From an uncultured Vibrio sp. (GTDB lineage Bacteria > Pseudomonadota > Gammaproteobacteria > Enterobacterales > Vibrionaceae): a stretch of DNA of 64,000 bases. Below, one piece after another: positions 31,088 through 41,277 of the stretch (within the stretch, counting starts at the first letter, position 1; every line of letters starts with the position of its first letter). The notes below the pieces were generated by a model that saw only the letters and a list, made by a program, of their open reading frames with translations, searched no databases and was not told the DNA's origin. A program made the position numbers and the translations under genes. The stretch lies in assembly GCF_963675395.1 (NCBI RefSeq), contig NZ_OY776223.1:2108001-2172000 (forward strand). Direction: 5' to 3'.

Positions 31088-31146
31088 CATAACCCTCAGG
31101 CCGTCGACGGATGCGCCGCTCGGATAAAATCCGGCTCCCGCAACCA
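31088..31146 (+). pseudogene. Remnant of an initiator tRNA-Met, 3' half with an insertion
   Basis: CATAACCC at 31088 matches the fMet anticodon arm, and the last 20 bases up to CCGGCTCCCGCAACCA match its 3' end in the variant form seen in fMet copy 2. The 5' half is missing. The T arm is interrupted by about 15-20 foreign bases after CCGTCG. It cannot fold as a tRNA. Confidence 0.7.
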
Positions 31147-31316
31147 ATTCACATCGCTCTTTTCATCATGCTGTGAAGCACAACTCCCCTAAAAGAAATT
31201 TTAATCCGCATTATATGATGTCGGACGTTTTCGTTTGTGTTGAAAACATAATATGAATCGGCAGACACAAGAGTGCTCTGGTATGCGAGCGTTTTTGCAA
31301 TCTTTAATTAACAGAC

Positions 31317-31344
31317 TTATCCACATACAGCGTTCTGTGGATAA
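31317..31344. promoter_or_regulatory. Inverted pair of consensus DnaA boxes
   Basis: TTATCCACA at 31317-31325 and TGTGGATAA at 31336-31344 are both exact matches to the strongest DnaA box, in opposite orientation and separated by ten bases. Confidence 0.85.
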
Positions 31345-31590
31345 CTTGGTTGATAAAGTGTTTTTAGCGTGACATTATTTGTTAGTAAACGAAGATCTTT
31401 TCTTTTTTAATTGTTTTAATAGTGACTTGTTTTTATTTTAACTTGCTGTTAAATAAAGAAAAAATGTCTTAATGCCTAGATCTTGGCTGTTGAAATACGA
31501 TCATTACATTGTATTTCTTTGATCCTAGTCATTTACTGAGATTGTGTTTAACTTTTTTTTTCAACCTCTTTTTTATCTAATCTCAAGTTT

Positions 31591-31599
31591 TTTTCCACA
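31591..31599 (+). promoter_or_regulatory. Third DnaA box
   Basis: TTTTCCACA fits the relaxed DnaA consensus TTWTNCACA. It lies 247 bases beyond the inverted pair, about 75 bases from the queG stop. Confidence 0.55.
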
Positions 31600-31672
31600 T
31601 TACAAAATTGAGAACGAGGTCATGAATTGCGTATGTAAAAAGAATTTCAATCTTTTGCATATAGACTACGCT

Positions 31673-32800
31673 TTACGCATCTCTCGGTAAGCCTTTCTCT
31701 ACAATCCTGATTAAACGCTTTCTCTTCGTTTCAGTTGTCTCAGCGTCATTGACCGGAGTTTGGTTGAGCTGCTGCTCCAATGCCCAGTTGATATGTTCAT
31801 CGAGTAAGTCACTTTTTCCCTGACGTGAGGTAAGCGCATCTATGACGCGCTGACTGTAGTCTGCATTGCCCAGTGCGACAGCAATATTACGCAACCATTG
31901 TAAGTGACCAATGCGGCGAATCGCTGAGCCTTCCATATTCTTTAAGAAAGTCGCTTCATCCCAGCCAAACATATCGACTAAATCTGGCGATTGAAAACTA
32001 TCACGACGGTGAAAATCTTCTTGCGCGGTGATATCGGCATACCGGTTCCATGGACACACCAGCTGGCAATCATCACAGCCGTAAATTCGGTTACCCATTG
32101 GTTTTCGAAATTCTTCTGGAATGATGCCATCGAACTCAATGGTCAGGTACGAGATGCAACGTCGCGCATCGACCACTTTGTCTTCTACAATCGCTTGCGT
32201 CGGACATGAGGTAATACAAGCCTTGCATTTTTCACACTGATCGACACTGGGCTGATCAACCGGCAGTGGTAAATCAACCAATAGTTCACCGAGAAAGAAC
32301 CAAGACCCACAGTCTTTATCTAAAATCAGTGAGTGTTTTCCTGTCCAGCCTAACCCGGCTTTCTGTGCGAGTGGACGCTCTAATATAGGGGCGGAATCAA
32401 CAAAAGGACGGTAGCCAAACTTACCGGCTTCTTCTTCGATTAATTTTCCGAGCTTATTGAGCTGCTTTCTTACTAATTTGTGATAGTCACGTCCTAGAGC
32501 ATAGCGACTAATATAGGCGTGGTTTTTATTTGCAAGGTTAGAAGCAAATTGTGCTTCTGGTGGTAGGTAATTCATACGTGCACTGATAACACGTACGGTG
32601 CCCGGTAGTAATTCATGAGGCCTCGCACGCATCATGCCGTGTCGAGCCATCCAGTCCATAGAACCATGATAGCCAGCGTCAAGCCAATGTTGCAGTGCGG
32701 CTTCATGTTCACTTAGGTCAACGTCGCAGATCCCCACTTTTTGAAAGCCGAGTTCTTTTCCCCAAATTTTAATTTTCTGTGCGAGTTGTTCGTAGTTCAT
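31673..32800 (-). CDS. queG: Epoxyqueuosine reductase QueG
   Basis: QueG is a cobalamin-dependent reductase that performs the last step of queuosine synthesis in tRNA. The 375-residue protein contains two [4Fe-4S] ferredoxin motifs (CEKCKACITSCPTQAI and CDDCQLVCPWNR) and the family's N-terminal cobalamin-binding domain; a HEAT-like helical tail follows. ATG 32800 follows GGTGG at seven bases and gives MNYEQLAQKIK; an in-frame GTG at 32809 is less likely. The direction opposite to tsaE is as in E. coli, but the nnr (yjeF) gene usually found upstream is missing. Confidence 0.95.
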   Translation of the reverse strand: MNYEQLAQKIKIWGKELGFQKVGICDVDLSEHEAALQHWLDAGYHGSMDWMARHGMMRARPHELLPGTVRVISARMNYLPPEAQFASNLANKNHAYISRYALGRDYHKLVRKQLNKLGKLIEEEAGKFGYRPFVDSAPILERPLAQKAGLGWTGKHSLILDKDCGSWFFLGELLVDLPLPVDQPSVDQCEKCKACITSCPTQAIVEDKVVDARRCISYLTIEFDGIIPEEFRKPMGNRIYGCDDCQLVCPWNRYADITAQEDFHRRDSFQSPDLVDMFGWDEATFLKNMEGSAIRRIGHLQWLRNIAVALGNADYSQRVIDALTSRQGKSDLLDEHINWALEQQLNQTPVNDAETTETKRKRLIRIVEKGLPRDA

Positions 32801-33113
32801 GGCTACCACCGAGATAAATGGGGGGCGGATCTTAACGGATCTATCGTATTGGTTCTAGCGTAAAGTAGAACTTATAAAAGTACGATAAATAGTGATATTT
32901 ATAATGGAACCTTTTGCAATCTGCTGCTTTCTTATATTGGAGAGCTAAACTCTTATTGCTTACAGTAGAGCGCTGACAAATAAGATACCGTTTTGTGGCT
33001 ACTTTTTTCGCACATATGACATTTGAAAGCTTGTCTCTCAAAAGCAACACAGTTTACTATTCCTGTTCTTTTGATTTTTATATAGTCAACGATCATTAGT
33101 AAGAGAAGCATTA
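32801..33113. other. Divergent intergenic region queG / tsaE
   Basis: 313 bases without a gene. It holds a nested inverted repeat at 32842-32887 (TATCGTA paired with TACGATA outside, GTTCTA paired with TAGAAC inside) close to the queG start. The rest is AT-rich promoter-like sequence. In E. coli this is where nnr lies; no trace of it is visible. Confidence 0.45.
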
Positions 33114-33578
33114 ATGAGCACGAAACAATTTAATTTAAAAGATGAGCACGCAACGGTCGCACTGGGCACCGCTCTGGCTCAACTTTGTTCTCAACAAACG
33201 ACAATTTATCTGCATGGTGATTTGGGCGCAGGTAAAACAACCTTCAGTCGTGGTTTTGTCCGTGCTCTTGGGCATCAAGGAAATGTAAAAAGCCCAACGT
33301 ATACTTTGGTTGAACCTTACCAACTGGATAAGTGGCAGGTTTACCATTTTGACCTTTACCGTCTTGCGGATCCTGAAGAGTTAGAGTTCATGGGGATTCG
33401 AGACTATTTCACTGATGATGCGATTTGTTTGGTTGAATGGCCGGAAAAGGGGCAAGGTTTATTGCCTGAGCCTGACCTTGACGTGAATATCCGCTACCAA
33501 GGCGAATCGCGTATCGCCGAACTAACCGCGAATAATGATTATGGTGTGCAGTTACTCAGTCGATTGGAGCTATGTTGA
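33114..33578 (+). CDS. tsaE: tRNA threonylcarbamoyladenosine synthesis ATPase TsaE
   Basis: TsaE works with TsaB and TsaD to transfer threonylcarbamoyl to A37 of ANN-reading tRNAs. The 154-residue P-loop protein has Walker [10 protein letters not shown] at about residues 35-43, and the family motifs [10 protein letters not shown] and HFDLYRL. The end overlaps the amiB start by seven bases, suggesting coupled translation. It heads the tsaE-amiB-mutL-miaA-hfq-hflX cluster. Confidence 0.96.
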   Translation: MSTKQFNLKDEHATVALGTALAQLCSQQTTIYLHGDLGAGKTTFSRGFVRALGHQGNVKSPTYTLVEPYQLDKWQVYHFDLYRLADPEELEFMGIRDYFTDDAICLVEWPEKGQGLLPEPDLDVNIRYQGESRIAELTANNDYGVQLLSRLELC

Positions 33579-35287
33579 GTTTTTCAAATTTTAGAGTAGT
33601 GGCGACGTTTGTCGCCACTTTTCTCCTTATCATCCCCAGTTTAGCATTTGCTAACGTCGTTAAAAGCTTTCGGGTTTGGCCTTCACCAGATGAGACTCGT
33701 GTTGTCATCGATTTAGGCTCGGAAGCGGATTACTCCTATTTCTCATTGTCCGGACCGGATAGACTGGTTGTGGATTTGAAAGACGCCACCATGCAAGCTA
33801 ATTTGCCGGTGACGGTATCTGATAGCCCTGTATTGAAGCGGGTAAGAAAAAGCTCACCTCCGGAAGCGGGCACTTATCGTTTGGTCTTTGAGCTGAAAAA
33901 AAGCGTTCCAGCCGAGCTGTTCAAATTGAGTCCGACTCCAGGCGGACAATACGGTCATCGTTTAGTTATCGATCTTCCACATGATAAGAAAACGGTGACA
34001 GCCGCACCTAAATCAGAACAAAAAGCCACAACCAGTAAAGACATGAGCTCCGTGCAGCGCGCTCAAGAGGTATTGATTGTTATCGACCCTGGTCATGGTG
34101 GTGAGGATCCTGGTTCAATTGGTCCGTCTCGTCGTAAATATGAAAAAGACGCAGTATTGAGTATTGCTCGTAAGATTGCAGCCCAGCTTAACGCAACACC
34201 GGGTATCAAGACTCGACTGACCCGTACCGGAGACTATTTTGTCAACCTCAACCGACGTGTTGCGATTGCACGAGAGAATGATGCTCACTTGCTGATTTCA
34301 ATTCACGCCGATGCATTTACCTCTTCAAAACCTCGCGGTGGTTCGGTATTTGTACTCAACACACGTCGTGCGAATACGGAAATTGCCCGTTGGGTAGAGA
34401 ATCATGAAAGGCAGTCTGAGCTTTTAGGCGGCTCTGGCAATGCGTTTGTCAGCAACACCAAAGACCGCAACGTCAACCAAACGTTGTTGGATCTGCAGTT
34501 TAGTCATTCTCAGAAAGAAGGTTATAAGCTGGCGACAGAAATTCTTGGTGAAATGGGGCGTGTCGCTCACCTGCACAATAAGAAACCTATCAATACCAGT
34601 TTGGCCGTGTTGCGCTCTCCTCAAATTCCATCGGTATTGGTCGAAACGGGGTTTATCTCAAACCCAACCGAAGAGAGACTGTTGTTCCAGCGTGCACACC
34701 AAGACAAGTTAGCACAGTCGATATCTAAGGCGGTGGTCAAGTATCTGAAGGATAACCCGCCAGAAGGTACCGTATTCTCACCTTCATCGAAGCCGATGGT
34801 GCATATTGTTAAGCGTGGTGAATCTTTATCGGTGATTGCGAATAAATACGGGACAAGTTCGAAAGCATTGATGTCTGAAAATAACTTGAAATCGACCAGC
34901 TTAGCGATAGGTCAGAAACTGCGAATTCCGTCTGCTGGTAGCATCAAAGTACCAAGCAAGCCGATAACGGTTGAGACAGAAACGATCACTCACACCGTTA
35001 AATCGGGCGAATTCTTAGGTAAGATTGCCAATCATTACAAAGTGAAGGTTTCTGATATCCGCCGTGAAAATAATCTCAAATCGGATACGTTGTGGGTGGG
35101 CCAGAAGCTGAAGGTGACGGTTGCGGTGAAAGATAAGCCGATCCGTAAACATAAAGTCTCACGTGGTGATTACCTTGGTAAGATCGCATCGAAGTATGGC
35201 GTGAGCGTGCAGAGCATTCGTGAAGCGAACAACTTGCGTTCAGATGAACTCGCCGTAGGACAAGTGTTGATAATTCCAAATAAGTAA
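33572..35287 (+). CDS. amiB: N-acetylmuramoyl-L-alanine amidase AmiB with three LysM domains
   Basis: AmiB is the periplasmic zinc amidase that splits septal peptidoglycan and is switched on by EnvC. The 571-residue protein has a signal peptide ending near SLAFA (residue 27), an AMIN domain (about 30-135) and an Amidase_3 domain (about 167-390). Zinc and catalytic residues are visible: H175 in IDPGHGG, E191, H245 in SIHADAF and E358 in VETGFISN. Three LysM peptidoglycan-binding modules follow at about 410-452, 474-516 and 527-569. E. coli AmiB, as I recall, has one. The activator EnvC is encoded at 17.5 kb. Confidence 0.96.
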   Translation: MLSFSNFRVVATFVATFLLIIPSLAFANVVKSFRVWPSPDETRVVIDLGSEADYSYFSLSGPDRLVVDLKDATMQANLPVTVSDSPVLKRVRKSSPPEAGTYRLVFELKKSVPAELFKLSPTPGGQYGHRLVIDLPHDKKTVTAAPKSEQKATTSKDMSSVQRAQEVLIVIDPGHGGEDPGSIGPSRRKYEKDAVLSIARKIAAQLNATPGIKTRLTRTGDYFVNLNRRVAIARENDAHLLISIHADAFTSSKPRGGSVFVLNTRRANTEIARWVENHERQSELLGGSGNAFVSNTKDRNVNQTLLDLQFSHSQKEGYKLATEILGEMGRVAHLHNKKPINTSLAVLRSPQIPSVLVETGFISNPTEERLLFQRAHQDKLAQSISKAVVKYLKDNPPEGTVFSPSSKPMVHIVKRGESLSVIANKYGTSSKALMSENNLKSTSLAIGQKLRIPSAGSIKVPSKPITVETETITHTVKSGEFLGKIANHYKVKVSDIRRENNLKSDTLWVGQKLKVTVAVKDKPIRKHKVSRGDYLGKIASKYGVSVQSIREANNLRSDELAVGQVLIIPNK

Positions 35288-35304
35288 GTGAGCTTTAACG
35301 CATT

Positions 35305-37311
35305 ATGACGATTAAAATTCTGCCAGCTAGACTCGCCAACCAAATTGCGGCTGGGGAGGTGGTTGAGAGACCTGCCTCTGTCATCAAAGAGTTGGTTGAG
35401 AACAGTCTCGATTCTGGCGCCACCCGTATTGATATTGATATAGAGAAAGGTGGAGCTAAGCTCATCCGTGTTCGTGATAACGGCAAAGGGATCGCGAAAG
35501 ATGAGCTCGGCTTGGCATTAAGTCGTCATGCAACGTCTAAGATTCATAGTTTGGATGATTTAGAAGCGATCATGAGCTTGGGGTTTCGTGGTGAGGCATT
35601 AGCGAGTATCAGCTCGGTCTCTCGCTTGACTTTAACGTCTCGCCCCGCGGCACAAGAAGAAGCATGGAGTGCGTACTCTGAAGGCCGCGAAATGCAGGTC
35701 AAACTGCAACCTGCCGCACACCCTATTGGTACTACGGTAGAGGTGTTGGATCTGTTCTTTAATACGCCCGCACGTCGTAAGTTTCTCCGCACTGAGAAAA
35801 CGGAATTCTCTCATATTGATGAACTATTAAAGCGCATCGCACTGAGCCGTTTTGATGTGTCTATTAACGTTCGTCATAATGGGAAAATAATTCGCCAATA
35901 TCGAGCGGCAAAGAATCAACTGCAAACTGAAAAGCGCATTGCCGCGGTATGTGGCAATCCTTTTGTCCGCAATATGCTCCGTATCGAGCTGGAGCATCAA
36001 GGTTTAAAACTTCATGGTTGGATTACCACGCCTGATGGTGCAAGGCAGCAAAGCGACTTGCAATATTGCTATGTGAATGGCCGCATGATGCGTGACAAGC
36101 TGATTAATCATGCGATTCGTCAGAGTTACGAAATGAGCTTGAAGCCCGATCAATTTGCGGCATACGTGTTGTTTATCGAGCTCGATCCGCATCAGGTGGA
36201 TGTGAATGTCCATCCCGCTAAACATGAAGTACGTTTCCATCAGTCGCGGCTGGTGCACGATTTTATCTATCAGGCACTAGCGGACGCATTAGTACAAAGT
36301 GCGGTGATCGAAAAGCCACATGTTAATGAATCTGCGTTTCATCACGCTGAGTCATCTCAATCGAGCCAGAAAAACGATGTTGCCCCAGAGCCTTCGATCA
36401 AAGAAGAGAAGGTGTCGGGCCCTGTCCCTGATCGAGTCTATCAAGCGATTGACAAAACACCGGCTTACCCCGGACGAAGTGACTATGAGGCGAAACCACG
36501 TGAGCGCTCCTCTTCAGTACGAGAAGCCCGACAGTCAGATGCTTATCATCGCTCTGACTGGGTAGAATCTAAGCCTGCGCCTAAACCGACTCAAAGCAAA
36601 GAGCGTCATACGGAACCTGCTCCGAGTAAACAAGAAGTTCGTGCTTATCATGAGCTATTGAAAACACCAGACTTCGAACCTAAACCGACTTCGAGTCAGC
36701 TCGTTGCAACATCGACCGAGCAAGCACACTTGCCTCAAGTGACGGCATTAGGTAAAGCGTTAGCTGTGGTAGATGAGCAGTTTGTCCTGATGAACAGTGA
36801 TAGTGGCGCTGCACTAGTCTCATTACCTCGAGCGGAATTCTACCGAATCAAAGGGCAGCTAACGCCAAGTGAAGGCGCATTAAAAGCACAACCTTTACTG
36901 GTACCTTTGTCGATCAAGTTGGACGTAGAGTTGGTTAAACTGGCGATGGATTATCAACAAGATGTCGCTCAGCTTGGTATTCAATTGAAAGCCAGAAATG
37001 ATAAGACATTAATGGTCATGGGCGTACCAGCACCACTACGTCAACAAAACTTACAAAATTTAATACCAGATCTGTTATCTTACGCGCAAACGTGGATAAG
37101 GGATGAGAAGACGGCGACGCAAATGCTTTCTGCACTGATCGATTGGCTTGCTTTGCAGGTAACGACAGTAAAAAGCCATTATACTCTCTCCGAAGCCATT
37201 CAAATTATTGCGGAACTTGAACAGCTAAGACACGGTCAATTGCCATTAGAAGATACCCAGTTTGTATCTGCTGTTGATTTCTCTGCCACGATAGCCAAAT
37301 TAACACCATGA
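35305..37311 (+). CDS. mutL: DNA mismatch repair protein MutL
   Basis: MutL couples MutS mismatch recognition to MutH and UvrD. The 668-residue protein has the GHKL ATPase N-terminal domain (about 1-330), with motifs [18 protein letters not shown] and [11 protein letters not shown] long serine/proline-rich linker follows (about 345-475), then the C-terminal dimerisation domain. I see no DQHAxxE endonuclease motif, as expected of MutL from MutH-containing bacteria. The stop overlaps the miaA start by four bases. Confidence 0.97.
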   Translation: MTIKILPARLANQIAAGEVVERPASVIKELVENSLDSGATRIDIDIEKGGAKLIRVRDNGKGIAKDELGLALSRHATSKIHSLDDLEAIMSLGFRGEALASISSVSRLTLTSRPAAQEEAWSAYSEGREMQVKLQPAAHPIGTTVEVLDLFFNTPARRKFLRTEKTEFSHIDELLKRIALSRFDVSINVRHNGKIIRQYRAAKNQLQTEKRIAAVCGNPFVRNMLRIELEHQGLKLHGWITTPDGARQQSDLQYCYVNGRMMRDKLINHAIRQSYEMSLKPDQFAAYVLFIELDPHQVDVNVHPAKHEVRFHQSRLVHDFIYQALADALVQSAVIEKPHVNESAFHHAESSQSSQKNDVAPEPSIKEEKVSGPVPDRVYQAIDKTPAYPGRSDYEAKPRERSSSVREARQSDAYHRSDWVESKPAPKPTQSKERHTEPAPSKQEVRAYHELLKTPDFEPKPTSSQLVATSTEQAHLPQVTALGKALAVVDEQFVLMNSDSGAALVSLPRAEFYRIKGQLTPSEGALKAQPLLVPLSIKLDVELVKLAMDYQQDVAQLGIQLKARNDKTLMVMGVPAPLRQQNLQNLIPDLLSYAQTWIRDEKTATQMLSALIDWLALQVTTVKSHYTLSEAIQIIAELEQLRHGQLPLEDTQFVSAVDFSATIAKLTP

Positions 37312-38240
37312 CAGAAAAACTACCCTTGGCTCTATTTTTAATGGGGCCAACTGCATCAGGTAAAACAGAACTCGCGATTAGACTTCGTCAGAAGTTTCCG
37401 GTTGAGATCATTAGCGTCGATTCGGCTTTGATCTACAAAGGAATGGATGTCGGGACTGCGAAGCCTGATGAGCGTGAATTAGCCTTAGCGCCTCACCGAC
37501 TGATTGATATTTTGGATCCGAGTGAGTCATACTCCGCAGCGGACTTCCGCCGCGACGCGCTAAAGGCAATGGATGACATTGTTGCAGAAGGTAAAATCCC
37601 GTTGCTCGTTGGCGGCACAATGCTCTATTACAAGGCATTACTTGAAGGCTTATCACCTCTTCCTGCTGCAAATCCTGAAATTCGTCAGCAAATTGAACAA
37701 GAAGCATTGACTAAAGGCTGGTCGGTGTTGCACGATGAACTCAAAGTCGTTGATCCTGTCTCTGCCGAAAGAATCCATCCTAATGATCCTCAGCGTTTAT
37801 CTAGGGCATTGGAAGTTTTTCGAATTTCAGGTAAAACTTTAACTGAGTTGACTCAAACGAAAGGCGATAGTCTGCCGTACCGAGTCAAGCAGTTTGCAAT
37901 AGCTCCCAAGGATAGGGCAGAACTTCACCGTCGCATTGAACTGCGCTTCGAAAAAATGATGGAAGCGGGCTTTGAAGATGAAATGAAAGCGTTGTATGCG
38001 CGTCAGGATCTTCACCCGGATCTTCCGTCAATACGTTGTGTCGGTTACAGACAGATGTGGGAGTATTTAGATGGGGGCTGTACTCGCGAAGAAGCCATTT
38101 TTCGTGGTGTATGTGCGACTCGTCAATTGGCCAAGCGTCAAATCACCTGGTTACGCAGCTGGGATGACTTAACTTGGTTGGATAGTGATAACATTGAGCA
38201 GGCTCTCGAAACCATTTCGGAAGCAATAGCATCTGATTGA
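37308..38240 (+). CDS. miaA: tRNA dimethylallyltransferase MiaA
   Basis: MiaA transfers dimethylallyl to N6 of A37 in tRNAs that read UNN codons. The 310-residue protein begins with the P-loop [10 protein letters not shown], has the catalytic [16 protein letters not shown] region, the [10 protein letters not shown] loop, and the tRNA-binding [13 protein letters not shown] segment. It overlaps mutL (ATGA) and precedes hfq by 195 bases; in related bacteria hfq promoters lie within miaA. Confidence 0.97.
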   Translation: MTEKLPLALFLMGPTASGKTELAIRLRQKFPVEIISVDSALIYKGMDVGTAKPDERELALAPHRLIDILDPSESYSAADFRRDALKAMDDIVAEGKIPLLVGGTMLYYKALLEGLSPLPAANPEIRQQIEQEALTKGWSVLHDELKVVDPVSAERIHPNDPQRLSRALEVFRISGKTLTELTQTKGDSLPYRVKQFAIAPKDRAELHRRIELRFEKMMEAGFEDEMKALYARQDLHPDLPSIRCVGYRQMWEYLDGGCTREEAIFRGVCATRQLAKRQITWLRSWDDLTWLDSDNIEQALETISEAIASD

Positions 38241-38420
38241 GATAGCTGTGTATAATGTGATCGTTTTTGCGTGAAAGCACTCTGAAAGGAACAGTAGTTG
38301 GCGGTTTTTAGACTATGCTGCTAATTACTTAGAGTGCATTTTTTACTCGTTTAGCTCAGATGCAAAAGCAGTACTTTTTTGCATTGCACCGCTAGCTAAA
38401 TAATTACAACTACAAATTAA

Positions 38421-38699
<279 letters not shown>

Positions 38700-38737
38700 T
38701 TCTTCATCGAATATTTTTAAAGTAAGGAGTTGATTGC

Positions 38738-40027
38738 TTGTTTGACCGTTATGAATCCGGTGAGCGAGCCGTACTTGTTCATATCAACTTCACGCAAGAA
38801 GGTGAATGGGAAGATCTGGCTGAGTTCGAAATGCTGGTTTCTTCTGCTGGGGTAGAGACGCTACAAGTGATAACTGGTAGTCGTCAATCCCCACACCCGA
38901 AATACTATGTCGGAGAGGGTAAGGCTCAGGAAATTGCTACAGCAGTACAATTAACTGGCGCTGAAATTGTGATTTTTAATCACTCCCTCTCTCCTGCCCA
39001 AGAACGTAACCTCGAAACACTGTGCAAATGTCGAGTTCTCGATCGCACTGGTCTCATCCTCGATATCTTTGCTCAACGAGCGCGAACACATGAAGGTAAG
39101 CTACAGGTAGAACTGGCTCAGCTTCGTCATATCTCTACTCGTTTGATTCGTGGTTGGACGCACCTAGAAAGGCAGAAAGGTGGTATTGGTCTACGTGGTC
39201 CTGGTGAAACCCAGTTGGAAACCGACCGTCGTTTATTGCGTGACAGAATCAAAGCCATCCTGCGCCGCTTAGAAAAAGTGGCCAAGCAGCGTGAACAAGG
39301 GCGTCGCGCCCGAAATCGAGCTGAAATCCCTACGATTTCACTCGTGGGCTACACCAACGCGGGTAAGTCGACACTGTTTAACCGTATTACCGAAGCGGGT
39401 GTGTATGCCGCAGACCAGTTGTTTGCTACTTTGGACCCTACATTACGTAAGATCGAGTTAGCGGATGTTGGGCCTGCCATACTTGCAGATACCGTTGGTT
39501 TTATTCGACATTTGCCTCACGATTTAGTTGCAGCCTTCAAAGCAACCTTGCAAGAAACGCAAGAAGCTGACATTTTGTTACATGTTGTTGATGCCAGTGA
39601 TGAGCGTTTTCGTGAGAATATTCAAGCTGTTCATGAAGTACTAGAAGAGATCGACGCACACGAAGTGCCGAGTCTGGTTGTCATGAACAAAATTGACAAT
39701 CTAGAATCGCAGAATCCGCGTATAGAGCGTGATGAGGAAGGCGTACCTCGTTCGGTCTGGGTATCTGCAATGGAAGGTATGGGCATCGAGCTCCTGTTTG
39801 AAGCGCTGACAGAACGTCTGGCGTCACAAATGGTTGAGCATCAGTTGTGTATTCCTCCACAGTATCAAGGACGGTTCCGTAGTACATTCTTCCAAATGAA
39901 TTGTATTCAACGTGAAGAATACGACCAGGATGGTAACTTGTTGATCGATATTCGAATGCAGCAAGTAGATTGGTCTAGACTTGAGAAAAGAGAAGGGGCA
40001 GTTTTGACTGGCTTTATAGTCACTTAA
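38738..40027 (+). CDS. hflX: Ribosome-associated GTPase HflX
   Basis: HflX splits stalled or stressed 70S ribosomes. The 429-residue protein has an N-terminal ATP-binding subdomain, the GGIGLRGPGETQLE linker motif, and a GTPase domain from about 200 with G1 GYTNAGKSTL, G3 DTVGF and G4 NKID. The start is TTG at 38738 with AAGGAG upstream; E. coli hflX also uses TTG. It lies between hfq and hflK. Confidence 0.97.
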   Translation: MFDRYESGERAVLVHINFTQEGEWEDLAEFEMLVSSAGVETLQVITGSRQSPHPKYYVGEGKAQEIATAVQLTGAEIVIFNHSLSPAQERNLETLCKCRVLDRTGLILDIFAQRARTHEGKLQVELAQLRHISTRLIRGWTHLERQKGGIGLRGPGETQLETDRRLLRDRIKAILRRLEKVAKQREQGRRARNRAEIPTISLVGYTNAGKSTLFNRITEAGVYAADQLFATLDPTLRKIELADVGPAILADTVGFIRHLPHDLVAAFKATLQETQEADILLHVVDASDERFRENIQAVHEVLEEIDAHEVPSLVVMNKIDNLESQNPRIERDEEGVPRSVWVSAMEGMGIELLFEALTERLASQMVEHQLCIPPQYQGRFRSTFFQMNCIQREEYDQDGNLLIDIRMQQVDWSRLEKREGAVLTGFIVT

Positions 40028-40072
40028 AGGACTGCTACAGTATAACGTCATATCAAATGATGGAGCTTTCTA

Positions 40073-41275
40073 ATGGCGTGGAATGAGCCTGGAAATAACA
40101 ACGGCAATGATGGCCGCGATAACGACCCTTGGGGTAATAATAATCGTGGTGGCCAGCGTCCTGGTGGCCGAGATCAAGGTCCGCCAGATTTAGATGAAGT
40201 GTTCAATAAACTGAGTCAGAAGCTGGGCGGCAAATTTGGTAAAAAAGGCGGCGGTGGTTCTCCACTCGGCGGTGGTGGCAGCGCAATTGGCTTTGGTGTG
40301 ATTGCACTGATCGCTGTTGCTGTTTGGTTCTTCGCTGGTTTTTACACCATCGGTGAAGCAGAGCGTGGTGTAGTACTGCGTTTAGGTAAATACGATCGTA
40401 TCGTAGAGCCAGGTCTGAACTGGCGTCCTCGCTTTATTGATGAGTATGAAGTGGTTAACGTACAGGCGATTCGTTCACTTCGTGCATCTGGTCTAATGCT
40501 GACTAAAGATGAAAACGTTGTGACGGTAGGCATGGACGTTCAGTATCGCGTTACTGACCCATACAAATACCTATACCGAGTAACCAATGCTGACGACAGT
40601 TTGCGTCAGGCAACGGACTCTGCTCTACGTGCGGTAATTGGTGACTCACTGATGGATAGCATCCTGACCAGTGGTCGTCAGCAAATTCGTCAAACGACTC
40701 AAGAGACACTGAACCAAATCATGGATAGCTATGATATGGGTCTGGTGCTTGTTGATGTGAACTTCCAGTCTGCACGTCCGCCAGAGCAGGTTAAAGATGC
40801 GTTTGATGATGCGATTGCAGCTCGAGAAGATGAAGAGCGTTTCATCCGTGAAGCAGAAGCTTACAAAAACGAGATTCTGCCAAAAGCAACGGGTCGTGCT
40901 GAGCGTTTGAAGAAAGAAGCGCAAGGTTACAGAGAACGTGTTACCAATGAAGCTCTTGGTCAGGTTGCACAGTTTGAACAGCTACTGCCAGAATACCAAG
41001 CAGCTCCAGGTGTAACTCGTGACCGTCTGTACATCGACGCGATGGAAGAAGTTTACACTAGTACTTCTAAAGTGCTGATTGACTCTGAGTCAAGCGGTAA
41101 CCTACTTTACCTACCGATTGATAAATTGGCGGGTCAAGAAGGTCAAACTGACACCAAACGTAAAACGAAGTCTTCTTCAACCTACGATCACATTCAACTA
41201 GAGTCTGAGCGTACACAAGAGGACACCTCGAACACGCAGTCTCGTTCAACTGATTCACGTCAAGGGAGATACTAA
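40073..41275 (+). CDS. hflK: FtsH-protease modulator HflK
   Basis: HflK and HflC form a large periplasmic cage around FtsH and modulate its proteolysis of membrane proteins. The 400-residue protein has a glycine/asparagine-rich cytosolic N-terminus (about 1-75), one membrane helix (about 80-98), an SPFH/Band 7 domain starting with YTIGEAERGVVLRLG, and a long helical region. The C-terminal tail is hydrophilic and disordered. hflC starts three bases after the stop. Confidence 0.97.
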   Translation: MAWNEPGNNNGNDGRDNDPWGNNNRGGQRPGGRDQGPPDLDEVFNKLSQKLGGKFGKKGGGGSPLGGGGSAIGFGVIALIAVAVWFFAGFYTIGEAERGVVLRLGKYDRIVEPGLNWRPRFIDEYEVVNVQAIRSLRASGLMLTKDENVVTVGMDVQYRVTDPYKYLYRVTNADDSLRQATDSALRAVIGDSLMDSILTSGRQQIRQTTQETLNQIMDSYDMGLVLVDVNFQSARPPEQVKDAFDDAIAAREDEERFIREAEAYKNEILPKATGRAERLKKEAQGYRERVTNEALGQVAQFEQLLPEYQAAPGVTRDRLYIDAMEEVYTSTSKVLIDSESSGNLLYLPIDKLAGQEGQTDTKRKTKSSSTYDHIQLESERTQEDTSNTQSRSTDSRQGRY

Positions 41276-41277
41276 GA

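Larger units (their letters stand above)
31147..31672. other. AT-rich gene-free region with DnaA boxes (datA-like candidate)
   Basis: This 526-base gap lies between the 3' end of the tRNA array and the 3' end of queG (convergent), so it should need no promoter. It contains two perfect DnaA boxes in inverted orientation, a third box matching TTWTNCACA at 31591-31599, and a one-mismatch box at 31543-31551. The stretch between is AT-rich. No open frame is supported. The position next to glycine tRNA genes and queG is, from memory, that of the E. coli datA locus. Confidence 0.55.

Noticed and set aside
31317..31344. DnaA-box pair as the chromosome origin
   Set aside because: The neighbours are tRNAs and queG, not gidA/mioC or dnaA, and there are too few boxes; a titration-type site fits better.
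38361..38383. TGCAAAA/TTTTGCA repeat before hfq as a terminator
   Set aside because: The stem is short and AT-only apart from one G-C pair; it is more likely promoter sequence, and hfq lies directly downstream.
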